From the NCBI GenBank assembly GCA_014378955.1, contig JACMMQ010000124.1, positions 1-5,499 on the forward strand: a DNA stretch of 5,499 nt, in the 5' to 3' direction. Each line of letters starts with the position of its first letter. Within the stretch, counting starts at the first letter, position 1. The notes beneath the pieces were generated by a model. The model searched no databases. It was not told the origin of the DNA and was given only the letters and a program-made list of their open reading frames with translations. Of the stretch, positions 1 through 5,145 are shown one piece after another. A program made the position numbers and the translations under genes. The stretch comes from Clostridia bacterium (GTDB lineage Bacteria > Bacillota > Clostridia > SK-Y3 > JACMMQ01).

Positions 1-2022
1 CATCACTTGCTCTTGATATACAATACAACCGTACGTTACGTCTAATATTTTGGACAACTTTTCGTGCAAAAAGGTGATTTTTTCAGGATGGTTTTTATTT
101 TCAACATAGCGTGGAATGGAATCCATCGGCCCTGGACGATAAAGCGAAATGCCTGCAATGATGTCCTCAAGTGTGCGAGGCTTTAAATCTCGCATAAACT
201 GTTTCATACCAGCACTTTCAAGCTGGAACACCCCTTCAGTATTCCCCTGACAGAGCAAATCATACACCGCACTGTGTTCAAAGCCCTCAGCATCCAAATC
301 CACCGTGATATTTTTATATTCTTTAATAAACGCCAAGGTGTCACGAATGACCGTGAGCGTACGCAAGCCCAAAAAGTCCATTTTCAAAAGCCCGAGTTCC
401 TCAAGCGTTGTCATGGTAAATTGGGTGGTGACCACTTCATCATTTTTTTGCAACGGTACATAATTGGACAGTGGCTCTTTTGAAATAACCACGCCTGCGG
501 CATGGGTGGAAGCGTGGCGTGGCATGCCTTCTAGGGCAAGCGCCATGTCAATAAGCTCCTTGGTTTGCACGTCATTTTTATATTGATCGGATAGTTCTGT
601 GGATATTTTAAGCGCCGTGTCTAAATTCATCCCAATGCCCATCGGTACTTTTTTCGCAATCGCATCGACATCCGCATACGGCACATTGAGCACACGCCCC
701 ACATCCCGTATCGCCGCACGTGCCGCCATGGTACCAAACGTGATAATTTGCGCCACGCAGTCCGCACCGTATTTTGCGACCACGTAATCAATCACCTCTT
801 GTCGCCGTTCATAGCAAAAATCAATGTCTATATCAGGCATGCTCACACGCTCTGGGTTTAAAAATCGCTCAAACAGCAAGCCAAAACGAATGGGGTCAAC
901 ATTGGTAATCCCTAAGCAGTAAGACACAATGCTGCCAGCCGCCGACCCTCGACCAGGCCCAACGGCGATGTCTTGCTCCTTCGCAAACCGAATAAAATCC
1001 CACACGATGAGAAAATAATCCACAAACCCCATGTGTGCGATGATGTCTAGTTCAAAGTCTAGCTGTTCCATCTGTTCGCTTGCATTTTGGGGATAACGCT
1101 TTTGCAGGCCTTCTAGGCATAAGCTTTTCAAATATGTAAGGGGCGTGGTACCAACAGGCACATCAAATTGCGGCAAATGAAGCTCCCCAAAGCGCAATTC
1201 AACATTACACCGATTGGCGATTTCCACGGTATTTTGTATCGCTTCGGGATGGTTGGGAAAGAGCGACAGCATTTCATCGCCACTTTTCAAGTAAAACTCA
1301 TGCGTTTCAAACTGCATGCGGTCGGTGTCTTCAAGCTTTTTAGCGGTTTGAATGCAAAGCAGTACATCTTGTGCCTTGGCATCGTGCTTTTTGACGTAAT
1401 GCACGTCATTGGTCGCCACCATCGGGATACCCAAATCACGGTGTAGGCGAATGATGCCAGCATTCACAGGCTTTTGCTCCTCGATGCCGTGGTCTTGTAG
1501 CTCTAAGAAATAATTACCCTCCCCAAAAATGTTTTGGTAACGGGTTGCGAGTGCCTTGGCATTTTCATAATTGCCTTGTCGAATGGCTTGTTGCACGTCA
1601 CCACCTAGGCAGGCGGATAGGCAAATGAGCCCTTCGTGGTATTGCTCAAGCACTTCAAAGTCGATGCGAGGCTTGTAATAGAACCCTTCGATAAAGCCAA
1701 TGGAAACGATGTGCATAAGGTTTTTGTAGCCGGTCATATTTTCTGCTAAGAGGACGAGATGTCCGCTTGAGCTGTCCGATTCGTTTACCTTGTCGTGCCG
1801 TGTACGGGCGGCGGTGTATACCTCACAGCCTAAGATTGGCTTGATACCCTGTTTTTTGGCGGCTTTGTAAAATTCTATGACGCCGTACATGACCCCGTGG
1901 TCGGTGATTGCAATGGCTTGTTGCCCAAGTGACTGTGCCTGTGCCATGAGGTCGGGCATGTTGCATGCGCCGTCTAAAAGGCTATATTTTGTATGCAAAT
2001 GTAGATGAACAAATGGGGGCAT
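1..2022 (-). CDS. dnaE: DNA polymerase III subunit alpha, N-terminal 674 residues (runs off left edge)
   Basis: Catalytic subunit of the replicative DNA polymerase, acting at the replication fork in the cytoplasm. The start is the ATG at 2020-2022, preceded by an AAAGGAG ribosome site 7 nt upstream. The N-terminus has the PHP-domain pattern HLHLHTKYSLLDG (residues 6-18), then ITDHG (39-43) and GCEVY (65-69). The polymerase core shows GPGRGSAAGS (355-364), the palm motif PDIDIDF (396-402) with likely metal-binding Asp397 and Asp399, and MDFLGL (548-553) with Asp549 as the likely third catalytic Asp. The last visible residues, YQEQVM (669-674), are a hallmark of this family. The family is usually about 1,100-1,200 residues, so the fingers, OB-fold and tail lie outside the window. 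No stop codon or frameshift is seen. The PHP motif at the N-terminus, without an inserted exonuclease, indicates the DnaE rather than the PolC type. Family assignment is near certain. Confidence 0.98.
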   Translation of the reverse strand, partial: MPPFVHLHLHTKYSLLDGACNMPDLMAQAQSLGQQAIAITDHGVMYGVIEFYKAAKKQGIKPILGCEVYTAARTRHDKVNESDSSSGHLVLLAENMTGYKNLMHIVSIGFIEGFYYKPRIDFEVLEQYHEGLICLSACLGGDVQQAIRQGNYENAKALATRYQNIFGEGNYFLELQDHGIEEQKPVNAGIIRLHRDLGIPMVATNDVHYVKKHDAKAQDVLLCIQTAKKLEDTDRMQFETHEFYLKSGDEMLSLFPNHPEAIQNTVEIANRCNVELRFGELHLPQFDVPVGTTPLTYLKSLCLEGLQKRYPQNASEQMEQLDFELDIIAHMGFVDYFLIVWDFIRFAKEQDIAVGPGRGSAAGSIVSYCLGITNVDPIRFGLLFERFLNPERVSMPDIDIDFCYERRQEVIDYVVAKYGADCVAQIITFGTMAARAAIRDVGRVLNVPYADVDAIAKKVPMGIGMNLDTALKISTELSDQYKNDVQTKELIDMALALEGMPRHASTHAAGVVISKEPLSNYVPLQKNDEVVTTQFTMTTLEELGLLKMDFLGLRTLTVIRDTLAFIKEYKNITVDLDAEGFEHSAVYDLLCQGNTEGVFQLESAGMKQFMRDLKPRTLEDIIAGISLYRPGPMDSIPRYVENKNHPEKITFLHEKLSKILDVTYGCIVYQEQVM

Positions 2023-2029
2023 GGATATT

Positions 2030-2036
2030 CTCCTTT
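2030..2036 (-). promoter_or_regulatory. dnaE ribosome binding site
   Basis: On the minus strand the sequence AAAGGAG lies 7 nt before the ATG at 2020-2022. This near-consensus Shine-Dalgarno sequence fixes the dnaE start. Confidence 0.9.
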
Positions 2037-2055
2037 TAACGATTACATTAACCCA

Positions 2056-2084
2056 ATTATATCAGAATGTGCTAAGCTTTGCAA
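2056..2084 (-). promoter_or_regulatory. dnaE promoter, sigma-A type
   Basis: On the minus strand a -35 box TTGCAA (2079-2084) is followed after exactly 17 nt by a perfect -10 box TATAAT (2056-2061). Transcription would start near 2049, giving a 5' leader of about 27 nt that holds the RBS and little else. dnaE thus appears to be transcribed independently of the toxin module upstream. This is a sequence match only, but box quality and spacing are excellent. Confidence 0.82.
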
Positions 2085-2097
2085 TCAAGTTTTAGGT

Positions 2098-2248
2098 CAA
2101 GCCTTTTCCAAAAGGCTTGCAGGGTCAAGATGACCACGCCACCTTCGTGGCTATGAATGCAAAAGGCGCATTCATTCGGTCGAACAGAAGAAAATATTTC
2201 TACGCAATATTATGGGCAGAGCCCTTTGTCGCTGTCCGCAGACAGCGA
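2098..2248. repeat. Cluster of six perfect hairpins in the intergenic region upstream of dnaE
   Basis: Six mismatch-free inverted repeats lie one after another: CAAGCCTTTT/AAAAGGCTTG (2098-2107/2110-2119), GGTCA/TGACC (2123-2127/2131-2135), GCCAC/GTGGC (2138-2142/2147-2151), ATGAATGC/GCATTCAT (2153-2160/2168-2175), GGGC/GCCC (2214-2217/2221-2224) and TCGCTGTC/GACAGCGA (2229-2236/2241-2248). The first four are separated by only 1-3 nt. None is followed by a convincing U-tract on either strand, so they are not ordinary terminators. The cluster lies upstream of the dnaE -35 box, outside the dnaE leader. Short plus-strand reading frames here have no ribosome site and look spurious. It could be a mosaic of dispersed palindromic intergenic repeats, which I recall from clostridial genomes, or a structured RNA. 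I cannot decide between these. Confidence 0.6.
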
Positions 2249-2281
2249 AACCCAAACACCTCATATTTTACTCAATTTTTC

Positions 2282-2311
2282 AAAAAAAAATTGTCGCATT
2301 CCGAAGAATGC
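2282..2311 (-). terminator. Intrinsic terminator after the vanW 3' remnant
   Basis: On the minus strand GCATTC-TTCG-GAATGC forms a perfect 6-bp stem capped by the very stable UUCG tetraloop (2296-2311). It is followed by GACAA and nine consecutive T residues (2282-2290). Pairing of ATT with AAT across a small internal loop can extend the stem to the U-tract. It lies 8 nt after the TAG that ends the vanW remnant. The intact vanW gene has no comparable hairpin at its own end, so this is probably the original vanW terminator left with the remnant. Confidence 0.75.
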
Positions 2312-2319
2312 AAAATCCC

Positions 2320-2421
2320 CTAAGGCATCTTATAAAGCGTAGCAGTCATCTTGTTCTTCATCAAAGATGCCTTAATCTGCATAGGAAAATCAAACATATT
2401 CACAAACCTCAAACCAGCGCT
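2320..2421 (-). pseudogene. Remnant of the 3' end of a vanW-like gene
   Basis: The minus strand encodes a stretch reading LRFVNMFDFP…TATLYKMP and then TAG (2320-2322). This parallels the end of the intact VanW-like protein in this window (LRFVNTFDFP…TATLYKMP). Nucleotides 2324-2413 match 4479-4568 with 11 mismatches in 90 and no gaps. About six of those change the amino acid (for example D to N, T to M, V to A), which suggests loss of constraint. Homology stops near 2414-2421, directly beside the inverted-repeat element that begins at 2422. No start codon, RBS or conserved VanW core (FSFN, GGGICQ) is present, so this cannot be a functional gene. It is a gene fragment from duplication or recombination. 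Confidence 0.88.
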
Positions 2422-2536
2422 GAGGGATGGTTGCCGCGTATTTGTATATTTAAAATATAATTTAAATAATGCACAATATAATTGCAACAATATAAAGCAA
2501 ACATGAAATATTAGTGTTGCAAAAGAACCGTCCCTC
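2422..2536. repeat. REP/MITE-like inverted-repeat element, 115 bp
   Basis: The ends are GAGGGATGGTT (2422-2432) and AACCGTCCCTC (2526-2536), complementary over 11 bases with one G-T wobble. The interior is very AT-rich and has further inverted repeats: ATTTAAA/TTTAAAT (2448-2454/2461-2467) and TTGCAACA/TGTTGCAA (2482-2489/2515-2522). The right arm with its flank, read on the minus strand as GAGGGACGGTTCTTTTG, resembles dispersed GGGACGGTTCTTTTG-type repeats that I recall from Firmicutes, often near REP-associated (Y1) transposases. That link is from memory and unverified. The left end coincides with the point where vanW-remnant homology stops, so the element probably truncated the remnant. 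Confidence 0.5.
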
Positions 2537-2551
2537 TAATTTTTACGTTTG

Positions 2552-2572
2552 AAAAAAACGCTCAAAAGCGCC
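2552..2572 (-). terminator. Possible terminator of the toxin-immunity transcript
   Basis: On the minus strand GGCGCT-TTTG-AGCGTT is followed directly by a run of T residues (A run on the plus strand at 2552-2558). The stem has four Watson-Crick pairs (CGCT/AGCG, 2567-2570/2559-2562) plus two possible G-U pairs. It is short, but the T tract is good. It lies about 90 nt after the stop of the probable immunity gene. It may instead have belonged to the IS3-like remnant beside it. Confidence 0.45.
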
Positions 2573-2581
2573 CGCATGGGT

Positions 2582-2606
2582 TGTCTACTGTTTGGGGTTC
2601 AGTTCA
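2582..2606 (+). mobile_element. Solo end of an IS3-family (IS150-like) insertion sequence
   Basis: The 25 bases on the plus strand begin TGTCTACTGTTTGG and end GGTTCAGTTCA. Read on the minus strand they begin TGAACTGAACCCC and end AGTAGACA. This matches from memory the terminal inverted repeat of many IS3-family elements of Firmicutes (TGAACTG..CCCC…AGTTAGACA), with the characteristic TG…CA outer bases. A terminator-like A-rich stretch with CGCT/AGCG just inside (2549-2572) is also usual after orfB in these elements. No transposase frame and no partner left end are present, so only a remnant survives. No database match was run. Confidence 0.5.
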
Positions 2607-2635
2607 AACCGTCACCCTGCATTGTACAACATGAG

Positions 2636-2657
2636 TATCAAAAATCTATTTTTGATA
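2636..2657. terminator. AT-rich perfect hairpin just after the immunity gene
   Basis: TATCAAAAAT (2636-2645) and ATTTTTGATA (2648-2657) form a perfect 10-bp inverted repeat with a 2-base centre. It begins 6 nt after the TAA of the probable immunity gene on the minus strand. It has only two G-C pairs and no clear U-tract beyond the stem, so termination efficiency would be low. It could act as a weak bidirectional terminator or protect the transcript's 3' end. Confidence 0.4.
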
Positions 2658-2663
2658 ACTACT

Positions 2664-3116
2664 TTAAGCTGATAATGTCGGGTCTGCAGCAAACCATGTA
2701 TATATTTCTTCCTGTTCTATATTATGCATAGTTAGCCATGCAATATAAAAGGTAAGTGTGTTTAATGATGCCGCCTTTGTAACCTTAACACGTATCCTGT
2801 CATTCATATACTCATAATAAACCCCTGGAATATCTCCTTCTGCCCCTATGCTTAGCTTAATATTATTATACAAGAAGCTAATTAAAGCTAACCCTTCACC
2901 TGATTCAGAATAACCATTTAAAGCTAATGCTTTATTATTATCTAGTATACAGTCTATAATAGTTTCTAATTCAGAAACCAAAATATTATCTACTATTACT
3001 TGATAACGTCCATCTACTGTAAAATTTTTGCCTTTATTTTCAAGTGTGATAGGCATATACACCAGTTTTTTACCATTAATCGTAATTGTTACGTTTCCAA
3101 GCTCTGTTTTTAACAT
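2664..3116 (-). CDS. Probable cognate immunity protein (unrecognised family)
   Basis: This encodes 150 residues from the ATG at 3114-3116. The minus strand reads AAAGGGTGA (3121-3129) just upstream, a good ribosome site. I do not recognise the family. The protein is acidic (about 18 Asp/Glu against 12 Lys/Arg), and has no signal peptide and no clear membrane helix, so it should be cytoplasmic. Visible features are a beta-rich N-terminal part (residues 1-45), a mid-section reading NGYSESGEGLALISF, and an aromatic C-terminal stretch including YIAWLTM and YTWFAADPTL. It begins 44 nt after the toxin stop on the same strand and has no visible promoter of its own, so co-transcription is likely. Size, acidity and position directly after a toxin-like gene are typical of immunity proteins of polymorphic toxins. 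The role is inferred from context alone. Codon use is markedly AT-rich compared with dnaE and purB, which suggests foreign origin. Confidence 0.7.
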   Translation of the reverse strand: MLKTELGNVTITINGKKLVYMPITLENKGKNFTVDGRYQVIVDNILVSELETIIDCILDNNKALALNGYSESGEGLALISFLYNNIKLSIGAEGDIPGVYYEYMNDRIRVKVTKAASLNTLTFYIAWLTMHNIEQEEIYTWFAADPTLSA

Positions 3117-3160
3117 ACGCTCACCCTTTTCTAATTTATTTTATGTTTTATTGAGAATAG

Positions 3161-4213
3161 TTATTTTAAGTATTGACTTGGATCAACAGGATAGCCATGT
3201 AAATTCCCCTTGCCGTCAATATGTACCCTTACTCCAGTTTCCCCATTTGGACCAATTGATTTTCCTGTATCATAAACTTTAGTTCCATCTGGTAGTGTCT
3301 TTCCATTCTTCCATGCTCCTTGTGTTAAATCAACACCATCTTGCCCTTGCGGCCATTGTGACTTTGATGGATTATTATTATTGTGTCCTGACACATGCTT
3401 TCCTTGTTTTCCAGCATCAACAGGTGGAGCGCCATCTACATTTCCTTTGATTGTTCCCTGATTTGGCAACTTAGCCTTACTCGCTCCCTCAATAACCTCT
3501 TCTGCCTTCTCGACCTTCTTAACAATTTTAAAACCCTTGCCTGCAAGCTTACCACCTGCAAATGTCCAACCAGCTATGGGAACTGCACTGCCAGCAGACA
3601 GAAGTGCATTGGCGACATCGCCACGACCGAGATAAATCAACACATTTATGCCATCTGCAATCTCGCCAACCCCAGGAATTAGTCCGACAAAATCAAGGGT
3701 TAACTGAACCCAATCCAAAAATGTATCTATTTCAATATTTTTCGTGTCAACATCATTATATGTACTGCCCAAAAAGACCGTAAGTCGGGTTCCATCGCTA
3801 CTAAGAGAACCAATTGCAGGTATAAATGGTCCCAAAGGTAATAGCTTGCAACGGCAGTTCGGATGAATAGCTAGCTGCACGCATTGCTCAAATGTATAAA
3901 CCTTACCATCTCGTTTTCTACATATTTCGCATGACTTTTCATTGCTATTAACAAGCCATATTAATTTGTCAAAAGTATTTAGCCCTTTGTCAATGCTATT
4001 AAAAAGTACATTTTTACTTGTCGTGAAATTTGCTGCTTGCTTATAGTTACCAGTATCCATCGCACCATACCATTTTTCATAAATATCTGAAAGAATCGGC
4101 TTTGCCCAATAGGGTGAATGGTTTATTTCGTTGAGATATTTATTCAAGTCATAAGCTTGGTACGCTAAGCTATTTCTTTGGTGTACATCGGATTCTTCCC
4201 ACCGTTTTCCCAT
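3161..4213 (-). CDS. Polymorphic toxin-like protein with C-terminal type-50-like toxin domain
   Basis: This encodes 350 residues from the first ATG. Residues 1-80 are a helical segment that I do not recognise. Residues 82-127 carry a Cys/His motif: CEIC (Cys95, Cys98), Cys111, then HPNCRC (His117, Cys120, Cys122). It resembles the tail of MuF/minor-head-type phage proteins and is probably metal binding. Residues 164-228 are hydrophobic and glycine-rich (GLIPGVGEIADGIN, IYLGRGDVANALLSAG), like the pre-toxin segments placed before many toxin tips. Residues 268-350 form the probable toxin: GKQGKHVSGHNN (268-279, a KHxxxH pattern), then GETGVRVHIDGKGNLHGYP (324-342). This recalls polymorphic toxin type 50, a predicted RNase of the BECR fold, but weakly. 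The ATG has no convincing ribosome site, and the frame stays open upstream to a TAA at 4253-4255 (see the 5' extension entry). An acidic probable immunity gene follows. Expression and activity are uncertain. Confidence 0.78.
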   Translation of the reverse strand: MGKRWEESDVHQRNSLAYQAYDLNKYLNEINHSPYWAKPILSDIYEKWYGAMDTGNYKQAANFTTSKNVLFNSIDKGLNTFDKLIWLVNSNEKSCEICRKRDGKVYTFEQCVQLAIHPNCRCKLLPLGPFIPAIGSLSSDGTRLTVFLGSTYNDVDTKNIEIDTFLDWVQLTLDFVGLIPGVGEIADGINVLIYLGRGDVANALLSAGSAVPIAGWTFAGGKLAGKGFKIVKKVEKAEEVIEGASKAKLPNQGTIKGNVDGAPPVDAGKQGKHVSGHNNNNPSKSQWPQGQDGVDLTQGAWKNGKTLPDGTKVYDTGKSIGPNGETGVRVHIDGKGNLHGYPVDPSQYLK

Positions 4214-4312
4214 TTGCGCAATTCTTTGATTGCCCCAAAATGGTATTTCTTGTTAATTGCTAAATGGAAAAAACCTATTTTCAAAATTAGTATTAGAACC
4301 ATAACTATTCAA
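4214..4312 (-). pseudogene. Interrupted 5' extension of the toxin gene (TTG start, in-frame TAA)
   Basis: On the minus strand a TTG (4310-4312) follows GGGGGTG with a 6-nt gap from GGGGG, a plausible Shine-Dalgarno sequence. It opens the same frame as the toxin, exactly 33 codons before its ATG. It reads MNSYGSNTNFENRFFPFSN, then TAA (4253-4255), then QEIPFWGNQRIAQ directly into the ATG at 4213. The toxin's first ATG has no ribosome site of its own. The simplest reading is that the original gene started at TTG and gained a nonsense mutation at codon 20, for example CAA to TAA. Downstream expression would then need reinitiation about 40 nt after the stop. Alternatives are a sequencing error, or that the 19-codon frame is a chance or leader peptide. 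Confidence 0.55.
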
Positions 4313-4442
4313 ACTACACCCCCACTTTCAATTTAGATAAAAGCTATATCCAAATTGTAACAGATAGTGAATAGTAGAACAGTACCGTTATAGTGCCAAT
4401 ATGTTGAATGTGGAAATTAATATTATTCACATATTTGACACC

Positions 4443-4471
4443 ATTATAACAGAAGATCGTAGTGCATGCAA
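4443..4471 (-). promoter_or_regulatory. Promoter of the toxin-immunity module (extended -10)
   Basis: On the minus strand the -35 box TTGCAT (4466-4471) and the -10 box TATAAT (4443-4448) are 17 nt apart. The -10 is extended by TG one base upstream (TGTTATAAT). The -35 starts 3 nt after the vanW stop codon. Transcription would start near 4436, leaving about 120 nt of AT-rich leader before the TTG start. I see no long stable hairpin, riboswitch or clear operator in that leader. Confidence 0.8.
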
Positions 4472-4474
4472 TGT

Positions 4475-5050
4475 TTACGGCATCTTATAAAGCGTAGCCG
4501 TCATTTTGTCCTTCGTCATAGACACCTTAATCTGTATCGGAAAATCAAACGTATTCACAAACCGCAAATCCGCCTCACCATAAGAGACCGTTGCATCCTT
4601 TCCCTCTTCGATGTAATCCACTTTTTCCGTGTGCTTGTGCCGTTCGGTAATTTTAAGCCCTGCAAGCTCAGCGACATTAAAGAGTGAGGTCGATATTTGA
4701 CAGATCCCTCCACCCTCGCCATGCACCTTTTTACCCTGAAAAAAAATAATTGCCTTTTGAAAGCCCCTCTCTGCCGTGCGCTCCCCAACGGTTTTATTGA
4801 AGGAAAACTCCTCCTGTGGCTTTAATATTTTTCCGTCAATGGGCTTGATTGCCAACGCAATGTTGTCAAGGCGTGCCTTTTTTTTATCTAGAATAGGGGT
4901 AGAAAAGGACTTAAGCACGGATGGCGTGGGCAATGGCAACGCCGTCTGTTCTGGTGACGGGATAGAGGAGGTTTGTGGCAAGTCTGGCTGCGTTTGTGGC
5001 GTACAGCCTACTAAAAAATATATCATCAACACGCACAAAAATTGTTTCAT
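4475..5050 (-). CDS. VanW-like family lipoprotein
   Basis: This encodes 191 residues from the ATG at 5048-5050, with an AAGAGGAG ribosome site (5058-5065) 7 nt upstream. Residues 1-16 are a lipoprotein signal peptide ending in the lipobox LVGC (lipidated Cys16). Residues 17-48 are a Pro/Ser/Thr/Gln-rich linker, as expected outside the membrane. Residues 58-185 match the VanW-like pattern: R60/N63 in ARLDNIALA, a PxEEFSFNKTVGERTAERGF stretch (78-97), the glycine-rich signature GEGGGICQIS (111-120, Cys117), then DATVSYGEADLRFVN (152-166). VanW was named from vancomycin-resistance clusters, but its biochemical role is unknown and this protein need not affect resistance. Many clostridial homologues are longer, with extra N-terminal domains. 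No clear promoter is seen behind the purB terminator; a weak TTGTGT-17-GAAAAT candidate overlaps it. The last 90 bases are duplicated at 2324-2413. No terminator follows the gene, and the toxin-module promoter abuts it. Confidence 0.9.
   Translation of the reverse strand: MKQFLCVLMIYFLVGCTPQTQPDLPQTSSIPSPEQTALPLPTPSVLKSFSTPILDKKKARLDNIALAIKPIDGKILKPQEEFSFNKTVGERTAERGFQKAIIFFQGKKVHGEGGGICQISTSLFNVAELAGLKITERHKHTEKVDYIEEGKDATVSYGEADLRFVNTFDFPIQIKVSMTKDKMTATLYKMP
4478..4568 (-). repeat. Direct repeat copy: vanW 3' end, paired with 2323-2413
   Basis: This is the intact gene's copy of the roughly 90-bp sequence that recurs in the same orientation at 2323-2413, offset by 2,155 bases. The first 20 bases after the terminal Pro codon position (4479-4498) are identical in both copies. 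Over 90 bases there are 11 mismatches and no gaps. The two copies flank the toxin-immunity module and the IS3- and REP-like remnants. Because the copies are diverged rather than identical, this is not a clean recent attL/attR pair. Confidence 0.88.
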
Positions 5051-5103
5051 TGAAAAACTCCTCTTCGGGCAATTTCATTTTCTTTAGTTTGCCTTTTTGA
5101 CAC

Positions 5104-5138
5104 AAAAAAATACAGCATATGTTGCTATGCTGTATTTT
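5104..5138 (-). terminator. Intrinsic terminator of purB
   Basis: TACAGCATA (5111-5119) and TATGCTGTA (5126-5134) form a perfect stem around the loop TGTTGC. Flanking A4/T4 pairs extend it to 13 bp. On the minus strand the stem runs into seven T residues (5104-5110). It lies 7 nt after the purB stop. The plus strand has only a short T tract, so the main direction is that of purB. Confidence 0.9.
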
Positions 5139-5145
5139 AAAAATT

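Noticed and set aside
274..1446. Plus-strand frames of 62-92 codons within dnaE
   Set aside because: They are antisense to a continuous, motif-rich dnaE frame and have no features of their own.
2117..2460. Overlapping plus-strand reading frames of 61-82 codons
   Set aside because: They cross the hairpin cluster and the antisense of the vanW remnant in three frames, lack ribosome sites, and show no domain-like composition.
2549..2731. 60-codon plus-strand frame beginning MKKTLKSARMGCLLFGVQF
   Set aside because: It is translation across the IS3-like terminal repeat and then antisense to the end of the immunity gene; it has no ribosome site.
3700..3718. ACTGAACCCAATCC as a possible matching left end of the IS3-like element
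   Set aside because: It lies within the intact toxin frame, lacks the TG outer bases and the AGTAGACA part, and fits as ordinary coding sequence.
4248..4258. Programmed readthrough of the TAA in the toxin 5' extension
   Set aside because: There is no recoding signal by eye (UAA is the least leaky stop, with no downstream stem); a nonsense mutation is simpler.
4214..4436. Riboswitch, T-box or attenuator in the toxin leader
   Set aside because: The leader is AT-rich with no stable stem followed by a U-tract and no motif of a known riboswitch class that I could see.
2323..4568. Clean phage-type attL/attR pair
   Set aside because: The repeats differ at about 12% of positions and no integrase gene lies between them, so a recent site-specific integration is not supported.
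4555..4788. 77-codon minus-strand frame inside vanW
   Set aside because: It is an alternative frame of the VanW-like gene, whose own frame carries a lipobox and family motifs.
4776..5105. Plus-strand 103-codon and minus-strand 64-codon frames around the vanW start
   Set aside because: Both are shadows of the vanW coding sequence and its leader, without ribosome sites or recognisable domains.
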